This document shows positions 38,283 through 48,265 of a stretch of DNA of 64,000 nt, one piece after another. The notes under the pieces were generated by a model. That model saw nothing but the letters and a program-made list of their open reading frames with translations, was not told where the DNA came from and searched no databases. The DNA lies in the NCBI GenBank assembly GCA_000802045.1, contig JUEF01000014.1:52943-116942 (forward strand), in the 5' to 3' direction. Positions within the stretch are counted from its first letter, which is position 1, and every line of letters begins with the position of its first letter. Source of the DNA: Peptococcaceae bacterium BICA1-8 (GTDB taxonomy: Bacteria > Bacillota > Peptococcia > Peptococcales > BICA1-8). The position numbers and the translations under genes were made by a program.

Positions 38283-38563
38283 ATTATAAACCTTTAATAA
38301 AATTAAAACAATATTCGTTAGAAATATAGAAAAATGAAGTGAATAGTGAAAATAGTAAGGACAAATAACCGAACTGTTTAAAATTTAAAATAGTGTATAA
38401 AATTCAGAAAAATATATCAATATCGTTTACAAATAATACAAATTATGGTAAAGTTAAGTATATTAATAGTTGAGTTAAACTAAAGAAAAAAATTAATAAT
38501 TAGACATCTGCATTTTTCTAATCAATAGGAGGAGGTTGATAATCAAATTCAAATATTTGATAA

Positions 38564-38593
38564 CATATTACATAATATGTAGTATGTGATTTG
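38564..38593. promoter_or_regulatory. Putative GntR operator upstream of the TRAP operon
   Basis: CATATTACATAATATGTAGTATGTGATTTG; near-identical to the site at 44551-44580 upstream of the gntR-type gene. Confidence 0.7.
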
Positions 38594-38624
38594 AGCTGGT
38601 TTTAATTTATGAAAGGAGGATTTT

Positions 38625-39173
38625 ATGCAAGTTAATGACAGTAATGTTCAGGTTCAGTCATTTGAGATTGTAGAGAACTCGATACTAAAGGGATATCTCA
38701 AATTCGTGTACTGGGTCAATTGGTTTATTAAAGGGTTTGCTGGTTTATTATTAATTATTATGTCGTTAATAGTATTTGGTGCAGTCGTATCACGCTTTAT
38801 TGCAAATATTTCTATTGCTTGGGTGGAACAAATTGCCGTTTTTTTAATGGCCTGGGTTGTTGTTTTTGGAACTGCCCTGGCTATTAGAGCTCGTCATATG
38901 ATTGCAGTAGAAGCTTTTGCCATGAATTTGAAAGGCAATACCTGGAAGTCACTTAAAACCTTGGTAATGATTATTTCCTTAGTATTTTTAGTTATTTTAG
39001 TTGATGCTGGCTTGAAAATGGCAGATCTAGCTGCTATGCAGTATCTACCTACATTAACCTGGATATCGATGTATTGGGTTTATATTTCGATTCCAGTTGG
39101 TGCTTGCTTTATGATTTTAAATATGGTTGCTAATCTCATTGAGCTCTGGACAGTAGGGGAGGCACGGGAATAA
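38625..39173 (+). CDS. dctQ: TRAP transporter small permease (DctQ)
   Basis: Four hydrophobic segments; SIAWVEQIAVFLMAWVVVFGTALAIRARHMIAVEAF typical of DctQ. Confidence 0.9.
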   Translation: MQVNDSNVQVQSFEIVENSILKGYLKFVYWVNWFIKGFAGLLLIIMSLIVFGAVVSRFIANISIAWVEQIAVFLMAWVVVFGTALAIRARHMIAVEAFAMNLKGNTWKSLKTLVMIISLVFLVILVDAGLKMADLAAMQYLPTLTWISMYWVYISIPVGACFMILNMVANLIELWTVGEARE

Positions 39174-40444
39174 TGACAACTATTGTTGGACTTGGACTTA
39201 TAGGTCTTATGTTTTTAAGTGTTCCGATAGGAATAGCTATCGGTCTTTCCTCAATGTTAGGAATACTATTAAGTGGTATCCCCTTACAGGTTGCTGCTCA
39301 AAGAATGGTAGTAGGTCTTACGCACTTTACCCTCTTAGCCTTGCCTTTTTTTATTTTTGCCGGTACCCTTATGGAACACGGTGGTATATCAAAAAGATTA
39401 ATTCGTATGGTAAGTGCTTTTGTTGGCCATCGCACTGGTGGAATTGCCATCGTAACTGTTATTTCGGCAATGATTTTTTCCAGTCTTTCAGGTTCCGGGT
39501 CCGCTACAACTGCGGCCTTAGGTTCTATTCTTATTCCAGCGATGATTGCCAAAAACTATTCCAGAGGTTTTGCAGCTTCAGTTCAAGCAGTTTCCGGAGA
39601 ACTAGGAATAATTATTCCTCCTAGTATTACTTTTATTCTTTTCGGTGTTGCTACTGAAACTTCCATTGGTGATCTATTTATAGCTGGTGTTATTCCTGGG
39701 ATTTTAATAGGATGTAGTTTAGTAGCTATCTCTTATGTTTTAGCTAAGAAAAAGGGATACACAGGAGTGGAAAAAGTCGAATGGAAAGAGCGGGGAGTTG
39801 CATTTAAAGAAGCCTTTTGGGCCCTTCTAATGCCGGTAATTATTTTAGGTGGGATATATACTGGCATCTTTACTCCAACAGAGGCGGCAGTAGTAGCAGT
39901 AGCTTATTCCTTTATTGTAGGTTTCTTTATCTATAAAGAAATTACTTGGGAAGGTTTTAAAAAAGCTGTTAATGAGGCCTTAATAACTAGTGGAATGATA
40001 ATGTTTATAATTGCTAATGCTTCTATTTTTTCCTGGTTACTTACCAGGGAGTCAGTTCCCCAAAATTTAGCTATATTATTCGGTGAGATATCCTCAAATT
40101 CTTTAGTGTTTCTGTTGATTATTAATGCATTTCTACTAATTGTTGGTATGTTTTTCGATGCAGCTCCAGTAGTCATTGTACTAGCTGGGATACTAACACC
40201 CATTGCTGAGAGCTTCGGTATTAATCCTGTACACTTTGGTGTAATTATGGCTGTAAACTTGGCCTTTGGTATGGTTACACCACCAGTGGGAGTAAACTTA
40301 TTTGTTGCCTGCCGCTTAGCAAATATTGGTATGGAGCAGATGATAAAGGATTTGATACCATATTGGATTGTCTTATTAATTAACTTATTAATTATAACCT
40401 ATATACCCCAATTATCTTTATGGCTACCAAGCCTGTTAAAATAG
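39173..40444 (+). CDS. dctM: TRAP transporter large permease (DctM)
   Basis: LALPFFIFAGTLMEHGGISKRLIR, FSSLSGSGSATTAALGSILIPAM, GIFTPTEAAVVAVAYS, VTPPVGVNLFVACRLANI. Confidence 0.95.
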   Translation: MTTIVGLGLIGLMFLSVPIGIAIGLSSMLGILLSGIPLQVAAQRMVVGLTHFTLLALPFFIFAGTLMEHGGISKRLIRMVSAFVGHRTGGIAIVTVISAMIFSSLSGSGSATTAALGSILIPAMIAKNYSRGFAASVQAVSGELGIIIPPSITFILFGVATETSIGDLFIAGVIPGILIGCSLVAISYVLAKKKGYTGVEKVEWKERGVAFKEAFWALLMPVIILGGIYTGIFTPTEAAVVAVAYSFIVGFFIYKEITWEGFKKAVNEALITSGMIMFIIANASIFSWLLTRESVPQNLAILFGEISSNSLVFLLIINAFLLIVGMFFDAAPVVIVLAGILTPIAESFGINPVHFGVIMAVNLAFGMVTPPVGVNLFVACRLANIGMEQMIKDLIPYWIVLLINLLIITYIPQLSLWLPSLLK

Positions 40445-40497
40445 TTAATTTATTAAAAGTTAACAGTTACATACCAAAATTTAAGGAGGTTAATTAA

Positions 40498-41544
40498 ATG
40501 AAAAAAGCCAGTATTCTTTTAAGTGTTGTTTTGATTTTATCTTTACTATTGACTGCCTGTGGTGGAGGAAATGCTCCCAAACAAGAAGCTCCCAAAGAAG
40601 ATCCTAAAGCTGCTCCTAAAGAAGAAGTTAAAGCTGCTCCCATTGTTTTAAAATTTGCCCATTCCCAAAATGAGAAACATAAATATCATTTAGCACACGT
40701 AAAATTCAAAGAATTACTTGAGCAAAAAAGTGATGGACGGTATAAAATTGAAATATTTCCACAAACCCTTGGTGCAGATAGAGACTTAATAGAAGGCCTA
40801 CAATTAGGCACTGTTGATGCAGCTTCTATTAATACCTCGGTAATTGCTTCTATTGTTCCGCAATTAGGTGCTATTGACCTTCCATTTCTCTTTAAAGATC
40901 GTGCCCATGCCTATCGAGTATTAGATGGTGCAATCGGTCAAGAGTTAAGTGATTTGATGAAGAGTAAGGCTAGTATTGTACCAGCAGGTTACTGGGAAAA
41001 CGGATTTAGATGCTTTACTAATAATAAAAGACCTATTAAAACGCCAGATGATTTAAAAGACTTAAAAATGAGAGTAATGGAGGTTGCTATCTATCTTGAT
41101 ACCTTCAAACAATGGGGTGCAAACGCAACTCCTATGGCTTGGCCCGAAGTTTACCCTGCGATGCAGCAAGGTGTTATTGATGGTCATGATAATGCCGCCG
41201 ATACGGTAAATGCAAACAAGATGTGGGAAGTTCAAAAACATTTTTCAGATAGTCAACATTTATATTCAGCTGTAGTTCTTGGTTTTAGTCCTAATTTCTA
41301 CAACAAATTAAATGATGCTGATAAAAAAATGTTTATGGAAGTAAGTGCAGAAGTTGCAAAATATGAACGGGAGATAGCTGCTAAAATGTACGATGAAGGT
41401 TTAGTGAACTTAAGAAAAAATATGACTGTTACTGAAAAAGATGAAATTGACTTTGAAGCATTTAAAGCTTCCGTTCAACCGGTTTGGGAAAAGTACTATG
41501 ATGTATTTGGTAAAGATTTAATTCAGAAAATTGCCAATTCATAA
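40498..41544 (+). CDS. dctP: TRAP transporter substrate-binding protein (DctP) lipoprotein
   Basis: Lipobox LLTACGGG; LKFAHSQNEKHKYHLAHVKFKELLEQKSDGRYKIEIFPQ; MRVMEV ... GVIDGHDN. Confidence 0.92.
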   Translation: MKKASILLSVVLILSLLLTACGGGNAPKQEAPKEDPKAAPKEEVKAAPIVLKFAHSQNEKHKYHLAHVKFKELLEQKSDGRYKIEIFPQTLGADRDLIEGLQLGTVDAASINTSVIASIVPQLGAIDLPFLFKDRAHAYRVLDGAIGQELSDLMKSKASIVPAGYWENGFRCFTNNKRPIKTPDDLKDLKMRVMEVAIYLDTFKQWGANATPMAWPEVYPAMQQGVIDGHDNAADTVNANKMWEVQKHFSDSQHLYSAVVLGFSPNFYNKLNDADKKMFMEVSAEVAKYEREIAAKMYDEGLVNLRKNMTVTEKDEIDFEAFKASVQPVWEKYYDVFGKDLIQKIANS

Positions 41545-41565
41545 TAAACAGATTAGATTGATAGA

Positions 41566-41586
41566 CGGGAGTCTTTATGACTCCCG
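41566..41586 (+). terminator. Intercistronic hairpin after dctP
   Basis: cgggagtc tttat gactcccg, no T-tract. Confidence 0.5.
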
Positions 41587-41609
41587 CTACATATTAAGGA
41601 GGATTGACG

Positions 41610-42716
41610 ATGAAGTTTAATATTGCTACTTTACCAGGAGATGGAGTAGGGCCAGAAGTAATAAATGAAGGCATAAAAGTTTTAAAAGCAGCTGAAGAGA
41701 TAGTGACAGGTTTCAGTCTTGAATTTGAAAAGTATGATGCTGGTAATGGTCACTACTTAAAAACCGGAGTAACCCTTCCGGAAAGTGTATTTCAAGCTTG
41801 CAAAGACAGCAATGCAATTTTTATGGGTTCAATAGGTTTACCGAAGGATGGAATGCCAGTAGTTGTTGATGAAAATGGAACAGAAGTAACCGGGCATGTA
41901 ATGTTTAAGCTTCGTTTTGACTTAAACCTTTTTGCTGGTGTGAGACCTATAAAATTATACCCAGGTGTAGTCAGCCCATTAGCTAATGTAAAAGATATTG
42001 ATTTTGTAGTACTAAGAGAAAACTGCGAAGGACTTTTTGCATCATATGGTGCTGGGATAATTTTATATGATGATATAGCTACAGATACCCAGATAATTAC
42101 AAGAAAAGGGACGGAAAAAATCGTAGACTTTGGTTTTCAATTAGCTTTGAAAAGAAATGGTCGTTTATCTGATGGCAAAAAGGCCGTAACATGTGCTGAT
42201 AAGCATAATGTATTTCGTTCTTTTGCTTTCTTTAGAAAGGTTTACAATGAAGTAGCAGAACGCTATGAAGGCCAAGTTGAAAAAGATTATGCAATTATAG
42301 ATGCTTTAACACTTTGGATGGTTCAAACTCCTCAGAACTTTGACGTTATAGTGACTGAAAATATGTTTGGTGATATAATATCTGATTTGGCAGGAGCCTT
42401 TGTAGGAGGAATGGGAATGTCCCCATCCGGAGATGTTGGACATAACTACGGAATGTTCCAACCATCCCATGGTACTGCACCTACTATTGCCGGAAAAGGC
42501 ATTGCTAATCCGGTGGCCACAATATTATCAGGCAAAATGATGTTAGACTGGTTAGGAGATAGACATGACAATAAGGCTGCTCTGACTGCAGCAGAGTTAG
42601 TAGAAAAGGCAGTATCTAACACTTTAGCTCGAGGAATTAAAACTGTTGATATTGGTGGAACAGCGGGCACATCTCAATTTGGGGATGCAGTAATAGCAGA
42701 AATGAGAAGGTTATAA
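41610..42716 (+). CDS. Isocitrate/isopropylmalate dehydrogenase family protein (third paralog)
   Basis: LPGDGVGPEVINEG, CADKHNVFRSFAFFRKV, VIVTENMFGDIISDLAGAFVGGMG, FQPSHGTAPTIAGKGIANPVATI. Confidence 0.85.
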   Translation: MKFNIATLPGDGVGPEVINEGIKVLKAAEEIVTGFSLEFEKYDAGNGHYLKTGVTLPESVFQACKDSNAIFMGSIGLPKDGMPVVVDENGTEVTGHVMFKLRFDLNLFAGVRPIKLYPGVVSPLANVKDIDFVVLRENCEGLFASYGAGIILYDDIATDTQIITRKGTEKIVDFGFQLALKRNGRLSDGKKAVTCADKHNVFRSFAFFRKVYNEVAERYEGQVEKDYAIIDALTLWMVQTPQNFDVIVTENMFGDIISDLAGAFVGGMGMSPSGDVGHNYGMFQPSHGTAPTIAGKGIANPVATILSGKMMLDWLGDRHDNKAALTAAELVEKAVSNTLARGIKTVDIGGTAGTSQFGDAVIAEMRRL

Positions 42717-42745
42717 TATTAAAATATCTTCAAGGGGATGATGTA

Positions 42746-43666
42746 ATGTGGAAAAATTACCAGGACCATCTTGAGATAGGTACTATATATGTTACTTTAT
42801 TTCCTGAGACCTTAAAAGATGAAGAAAGTATTTTGCCTGCAATAGACCTATTAATTAGAGATATCTTTTTCGACAGAATTGAACTAGGTTATATCCAGAA
42901 TGCGGTAGTCCGTAATGAATTAAAACGGCGTTTAAAAATCAGCAAAGTAAAAACAACATATGTTGCTCAGCCCAGGATTTTTGGAATGGGTCTTGATATT
43001 AACAGTCTTGATGAAGGAAAGAGAAAAGAAGCGGTACTACAGTTGAAAAAATGTATGGAAGAGGCCGTAGAAATGGGATCTGATTCCATGGCTTTTTGCA
43101 GTGGACCATGGGTTAACGAACTGAAAGAAGAAGCTAAGGCGGCTTTAGTTAATTCGGTAATAGAGTTAGATGCTTATGCTAAAGAGTTGGAATTAAAAAT
43201 ATTTTTAGAGGTTTATGACTTTAATGTGGAAAGAAACCGATTATTAGGTACTACTATTGATACCTTAGCTGTAGCTAAAAGCTTAGAAAATAAGGCAACT
43301 AACTTTTCATTAATGATAGATTTGAGTCACATCCCGTTATTAAGAGAGACTATCGAAGAATCGGTATTACCACTGAAGGGCAAAATTGGCCATGTGCATA
43401 TTGGAAATGGAGTCATAGATCAGGAGGACTCCCGTTATGGAGATAGACATCCATATTTTGGCTATCCCAAGGGCAGTAATGATGTAAAAGAAGTAGCTGA
43501 ATTTTTAAAAGCCCTTGCTGATATTGGTTACCTAAAACAAAATGGTAAAGCATCACTTAGTATTGAAATTATAAAAGGCGATGGTGAGCGTGCAGAAGAC
43601 CTAATCATGAACGCCAAACGCACTTTAAAAGAAGCATGGTATTTGTTTGGGAATATGGATAATTGA
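42746..43666 (+). CDS. Sugar phosphate isomerase/epimerase-like TIM-barrel protein
   Basis: LKIFLEVYDF, LMIDLSHIPLL, KGKIGHVHIGNGV, LSIEIIKGDGE pattern of AP-endonuclease-2-type barrels. Confidence 0.7.
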   Translation: MWKNYQDHLEIGTIYVTLFPETLKDEESILPAIDLLIRDIFFDRIELGYIQNAVVRNELKRRLKISKVKTTYVAQPRIFGMGLDINSLDEGKRKEAVLQLKKCMEEAVEMGSDSMAFCSGPWVNELKEEAKAALVNSVIELDAYAKELELKIFLEVYDFNVERNRLLGTTIDTLAVAKSLENKATNFSLMIDLSHIPLLRETIEESVLPLKGKIGHVHIGNGVIDQEDSRYGDRHPYFGYPKGSNDVKEVAEFLKALADIGYLKQNGKASLSIEIIKGDGERAEDLIMNAKRTLKEAWYLFGNMDN

Positions 43667-43690
43667 GAGAATTTGAAAGGTGTGGAACTT

Positions 43691-44437
43691 ATGAAAGATT
43701 TAAAAGAAAAAGTTGCTTTAATAACAGGTGCAGCTACTGGTATAGGAAGAGCTACCTCATTAATGTTAGCTGAAAGAGGAGCAAATATTGTTATAAATTA
43801 CTATCCTGGTACTGAAAAAGAAGCTGAAGATACACTTAATGAGGTTCAAAAATTTGGCGTGGAAGGCATGATCTATCCGGCCGATGTTTCAAAGGATGCA
43901 GAAGTTCGTGAAATGTTTACTAAAGCTATGGAACGGTTTGGAAGATTGGATATATTGGTAAACAATGCAGGTGTAACTAATTTTGTTGATCTTCATGATT
44001 TAGAAGGCTTAAAGGAAGAGTATTGGGATCGTGCTTTTAATACCAATTCAAAAGCCATTTTTTTTACAAGCAGAGCTTGTGCTGAGGAATTAAAGAAAAA
44101 CAAGGGATGTATTGTAAATACTACTTCTACTGCCGGCTTTAATGGAAGAGGAAGCTCTATGGCTTATGCAGCTTCCAAGGCTGCTGGAATCAGTATAACA
44201 AAATCACTAGCCCTTGTTTTAGCACCAGAAGTTCGGGTTAACTCTGTTGCACCTGGAATAGTTTTGACCCGTTGGGTTGAAGGTAAGGAAGACCATGTGA
44301 ACAGATTATCTGCGGGGACACCCCTAGGTAAACCTGCCAATGCTGAAGATATAGCCGAAGTAATTGTGAGTCTAATTACAAGTGCGGCCTTGATAACTGG
44401 ACAAACAATTGTTGTTGATGGAGGATTTAACATTTAA
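43691..44437 (+). CDS. SDR family oxidoreductase
   Basis: ALITGAATGIGRATSLMLAERGA, LVNNAGVTN, YAASKAAG, VNSVAPGIV, GQTIVVDGGF. Confidence 0.92.
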   Translation: MKDLKEKVALITGAATGIGRATSLMLAERGANIVINYYPGTEKEAEDTLNEVQKFGVEGMIYPADVSKDAEVREMFTKAMERFGRLDILVNNAGVTNFVDLHDLEGLKEEYWDRAFNTNSKAIFFTSRACAEELKKNKGCIVNTTSTAGFNGRGSSMAYAASKAAGISITKSLALVLAPEVRVNSVAPGIVLTRWVEGKEDHVNRLSAGTPLGKPANAEDIAEVIVSLITSAALITGQTIVVDGGFNI

Positions 44438-44550
44438 TAATTATCGTGCGGCTAAATTTTACAACTAGATGTAGTCTCTTTTAAGAATTTTTATGATATA
44501 ATTTTCTAGTTGGGGATAACTATAAGAAAAATAGTTATAAAAATTTTGTC

Positions 44551-44580
44551 CATATTACATTATATGTAGTATGTAATATG
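44551..44580. promoter_or_regulatory. Putative GntR operator upstream of its own gene
   Basis: CATATTACAT-TATATGTAGT-ATGTAATATG, perfect 10-bp inverted repeat arms. Confidence 0.72.
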
Positions 44581-44674
44581 CAAATATGAAAATTGGGTTA
44601 AGGTAAAATACAGCTATAATAACCAAAACTAAATTTTAATAAATGCAAGCATGTATTAAATTGGAGGTTGCTTG

Positions 44675-45373
44675 ATGCCGTTTGAAAGGATAAATAATGA
44701 GGAAAAAAGATATTCAGAAATAATTAATATAATAAAGAATAAGTTGATTAAGGGTGAAATATTACCAGGTGATAAGCTACCAACGGAAGCAGAGATGGTC
44801 GAGCAACTTGGAGTAAGTAGAACTCCCATTAGAGAAGCTATTAAAATTTTAGAGGCAATTGGTATTATTGAGATTAAACGTGGAGAAGGAATGTTTGTAC
44901 AAAAGAACTTTTCTGGCAATAATCTTAATCCATTAATTATTAGCCTGATAATTCACAGCCAAGACATAGCAAAATTGGTTGAATTTCGTCAGTATTTTGA
45001 AAATATGGTTCTTGATCTGGCGTCCATTAACTGTACAGGAGAAGATTTGGATAAGTTAAACAATATCTATAATTATCACTCCGAATTAATTAGGAATAAA
45101 AAGCTAACTGATGAAGAATGGGCAGACCTTGACCTGGAGTTCCATTATGCAATTTTAGATGCTACTAAAAATCCATTTATTCTGGAAATAGGTAAAACGG
45201 TTTATGAATTATATCGTCATAATATTGTCAAACTGACTAGAAAATATGGAAAAGAACAATCACTAAATACACATAAGCTCTATTTAGAAACCCTAAAAGA
45301 TAAAAGCAAAAACACAGAATTAAGGCAAAGGATAAGTAATAATTATAGAAGCCTGCATAATCATATCGATTAA
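44675..45373 (+). CDS. GntR family regulator, FadR/FCD subfamily
   Basis: IIKNKLIKGEILPGDKLPTEAEMVEQLGVSRTPIREAIKILEAIGIIEIKRGEGMFV; helical FCD-like C-terminus. Confidence 0.92.
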   Translation: MPFERINNEEKRYSEIINIIKNKLIKGEILPGDKLPTEAEMVEQLGVSRTPIREAIKILEAIGIIEIKRGEGMFVQKNFSGNNLNPLIISLIIHSQDIAKLVEFRQYFENMVLDLASINCTGEDLDKLNNIYNYHSELIRNKKLTDEEWADLDLEFHYAILDATKNPFILEIGKTVYELYRHNIVKLTRKYGKEQSLNTHKLYLETLKDKSKNTELRQRISNNYRSLHNHID

Positions 45374-45391
45374 AAATAGAGGTGGGGTAAA

Positions 45392-46222
45392 GTGGTTATT
45401 AATGTGGCAGCTATCCAAATCTCTGTAACTATTGGTGAGGTAGAACAAAATTTAAAAAAAGCAGAGTTGTATATTTTAGAAGCTGTCAACAAAGGTGCAA
45501 ATATTATTTGTTTACCTGAAATGTTTAATACAGGCTATTTTTCTCATACATCACATTGGGATAAGGAATATTTTAAATTAGCAGAGCATATTACTGGCAA
45601 CACTGTACAGCGCTTTCAGAAAATTGCTGGTGAATATGGTGTATGCATCATTGTACCATTTTTTGAGTACGAAAAACCTGGTGTTTATTATAATTCTGCT
45701 GCAGTGATTAACTCAGATGGTGAAGTAATAGGTTGTTATAGAAAGACTCATATAAACTGGTCAGAAACTGGATGGGAAAAATTTTTCATGAAACCGGGCT
45801 ATCATTATCCTGTTTTTGATACCGCATTTGGTAGAATAGGAGTAATGATTTGTTATGATCGGGACTTTCCTGAGGCTGCACGTAGCTTGGCTTTAAAGGG
45901 TGCTCAGATAATTTGCGTACCAAATGGGGCTTCAACTTCATTAACAGAAATGTGGAAAAAGATTTTAGAGGTAAGAGCCTATGAAAATCAGTTATATATA
46001 CTTGGTGCTTGCCTAACAGGCAAAACTGATGAGGAGCATCATGATTTTATTGGTCACTCTATTTTAGTAGATCCTTTCGGAAAAACCGAAGATATTATGG
46101 GGAGAGAGGAAGGAGTACTGGTAGGGACCATTGATTTGACTAAGGTACATGAAGCTAGAATGAAAAGGTTTTTATACCGTGATAGAAGACCGGAAATTTA
46201 CAAGGAAATAATTGTGTTTTAG
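45392..46222 (+). CDS. Carbon-nitrogen hydrolase (nitrilase superfamily)
   Basis: CLPEMFNTGYF (Glu), CYRKTHI (Lys), GVMICYDRDFPEAARSLALKGAQIICVPNG (Cys). Confidence 0.92.
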   Translation: MVINVAAIQISVTIGEVEQNLKKAELYILEAVNKGANIICLPEMFNTGYFSHTSHWDKEYFKLAEHITGNTVQRFQKIAGEYGVCIIVPFFEYEKPGVYYNSAAVINSDGEVIGCYRKTHINWSETGWEKFFMKPGYHYPVFDTAFGRIGVMICYDRDFPEAARSLALKGAQIICVPNGASTSLTEMWKKILEVRAYENQLYILGACLTGKTDEEHHDFIGHSILVDPFGKTEDIMGREEGVLVGTIDLTKVHEARMKRFLYRDRRPEIYKEIIVF

Positions 46223-46260
46223 GAAAATTTACTATAAATAATTTCATTCCCCCTTTATTA

Positions 46261-46292
46261 AGTCATCGTCTGTAAGGACGGTGACTTTTTTT
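46261..46292 (+). terminator. Rho-independent terminator
   Basis: agtcatcgtc tgtaag gacggtgacttttttt. Confidence 0.85.
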
Positions 46293-46431
46293 AGAAAGCT
46301 AGAAAATAAAGCAGAAGGATAGGAAAGCAAATTTCAAAAATCCTTTTTTTTCGAAATTTGCAGGAAATAGTCTGTTAATATGGAAACTTAAGTATTTAAA
46401 GTAGTATTTTGAGATTTCAAGGGGAGAAAAG

Positions 46432-47106
46432 ATGGAAAACGTTCATAAAGGTCACAGACAGAGGGTAAAGGAAAGATATTTAAAAGAAGGATTAGATTCC
46501 TTTGCTGACCATCAGGTGCTGGAATTGCTTTTGTTTTATGCTATTCCTATGAAGGATACCAATGAATTGGCTCACCGGATGATAAAGGAATTTGGTAGTC
46601 TTGCCCTTCTTTTTGAAGCTCATCCACAGGAAATTACCCAAAGATGCGGAGTAAGTGAAAACATCGCTATTCTGGTATCCCTAATACCCCCCTCATCTCG
46701 GAGGTATTTTAAAGGGAAGTGGGGTGATAAACCCGTTCTTAACAGCTCTCAAAAGTCTGGTGAGTATGCTGTTACCCTGTTTGCTGGTAGGATTTATGAG
46801 GTTTTTTATCTAATTTGTCTTGATACTCAAAACAGGGTTGTTCATGCTGTTTTGGTCCATGAGGGTACTATTAATGAGGCCCCTGTTTATCCGAGAATTA
46901 TTGTGGAAACCGCCTTACGGCATCAGGCTCATAGTGTTATTCTCGCCCATAACCACCCAGGGGGAAGCTTGAATCCTTCTAAAGCCGATATTGATGTGAC
47001 CCAGAGAATTAAAACAGCCCTTAATCCTATTGATATAAAAGTAATTGACCATATTGTAGTGGCTGGAGGTAAGTATGTGAGTTTTGCGGAGCAAGGCCTT
47101 ATCTAG
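46432..47106 (+). CDS. radC: RadC/JAB-domain DNA repair protein family
   Basis: HGHRQR-like start, LELLLFYAIPMKDTNELA, ILAHNHPGGSLNPSKADIDVTQRI metalloprotease motif. Confidence 0.9.
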   Translation: MENVHKGHRQRVKERYLKEGLDSFADHQVLELLLFYAIPMKDTNELAHRMIKEFGSLALLFEAHPQEITQRCGVSENIAILVSLIPPSSRRYFKGKWGDKPVLNSSQKSGEYAVTLFAGRIYEVFYLICLDTQNRVVHAVLVHEGTINEAPVYPRIIVETALRHQAHSVILAHNHPGGSLNPSKADIDVTQRIKTALNPIDIKVIDHIVVAGGKYVSFAEQGLI

Positions 47107-47173
47107 CCTACAGATAATTTACCATCGAGGAAATGCTACATATAATTAACTATTTTAACAGGGAGGTATGATA

Positions 47174-48145
47174 ATGGAAAGAATAACGCTAAAAGGAACT
47201 GATATGGAAATATCGCGGCTGTGCATGGGAACTATGACTTTTGGAGACCAGACAGATGAAAAAGATTCTCAATGGATGGTGGATTATTGTATAGATAGCG
47301 GAATAAATTTCTTTGACACAGCTAATAATTATGTAGGTGGTCAATCTGAGATTATTCTTGGAAAAGCTCTAAAAGGAAAACGTGAAGAAGTAATAGTAGC
47401 CACAAAAGTATCTAATAGGGTAGGGGATGGACCTGAGGATCAAGGGCTTTCCCGTAAAGCAATTATGAAGGCTATTGATGATAGTTTGAAAAGATTACAG
47501 ATGGATTATATTGACATTTACTATATGCACCAGCCTGATCGTCGGGTGTCTTTAGAAGAATCTTTAGGAGCTATGGATGATTTAATGAAACAAGGTAAAA
47601 TAAGAGCAATTGGAGTTTCAAATCATTCCTCATGGGAAATGACACAATTGTTATGGTTAGCAGAAAAAAACAATTTAAAGCCACCTATTATTGTTCAAAC
47701 AGGTTACAATGTGCTTTCACGTAGCATCGAAGTTGAACTTCTTCCCTTTTGTAAAGCTTTTAATATTGGTTTAGCAGCTTATAATCCTCTAGCTGGAGGA
47801 ATGTTAACTGGTAAGTATAAGTCTAAAGAAAGCCCTGCCGATGGAGGAAGGTTTGATAATAATAAAAAATATCAGGAGCGCTTTTGGAATATTAGGAATT
47901 TTGAAGCAATCGAAGAAATTGAGAAGGTTGCAGAACAAGAGGGCAAAACGATATTATCAATATCACTTCAATGGCTATGGCAGAATAATTTAATAAGCAC
48001 AATTATCCTTGGTGCCAGTCGAAAAGAGCATCTTATTGAGAACATTACGGCTGCTCAAGGTAGGTTGAAGCAAGAATCTGTATCTGCTTTGGATGAAATC
48101 TGGAAGCGCCTAAAGGGTTTTACTCATGATCATGTAAAATGGTAA
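47174..48145 (+). CDS. Aldo/keto reductase
   Basis: SRLCMGTMTFG, INFFDTANNYVGGQSE, DYIDIYYMHQPD, RAIGVSNHS. Confidence 0.92.
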   Translation: MERITLKGTDMEISRLCMGTMTFGDQTDEKDSQWMVDYCIDSGINFFDTANNYVGGQSEIILGKALKGKREEVIVATKVSNRVGDGPEDQGLSRKAIMKAIDDSLKRLQMDYIDIYYMHQPDRRVSLEESLGAMDDLMKQGKIRAIGVSNHSSWEMTQLLWLAEKNNLKPPIIVQTGYNVLSRSIEVELLPFCKAFNIGLAAYNPLAGGMLTGKYKSKESPADGGRFDNNKKYQERFWNIRNFEAIEEIEKVAEQEGKTILSISLQWLWQNNLISTIILGASRKEHLIENITAAQGRLKQESVSALDEIWKRLKGFTHDHVKW

Positions 48146-48265
48146 GTAGAAGAAGGCACCTGAAATGGTGTCTCTTTATATTTTCGAGGCCTAATTATTG
48201 TGCACATGTAAATTTTCTAGTGTTATAATGTGGTTATATAATTAAACCCAGTTGGAGGAATTTTC

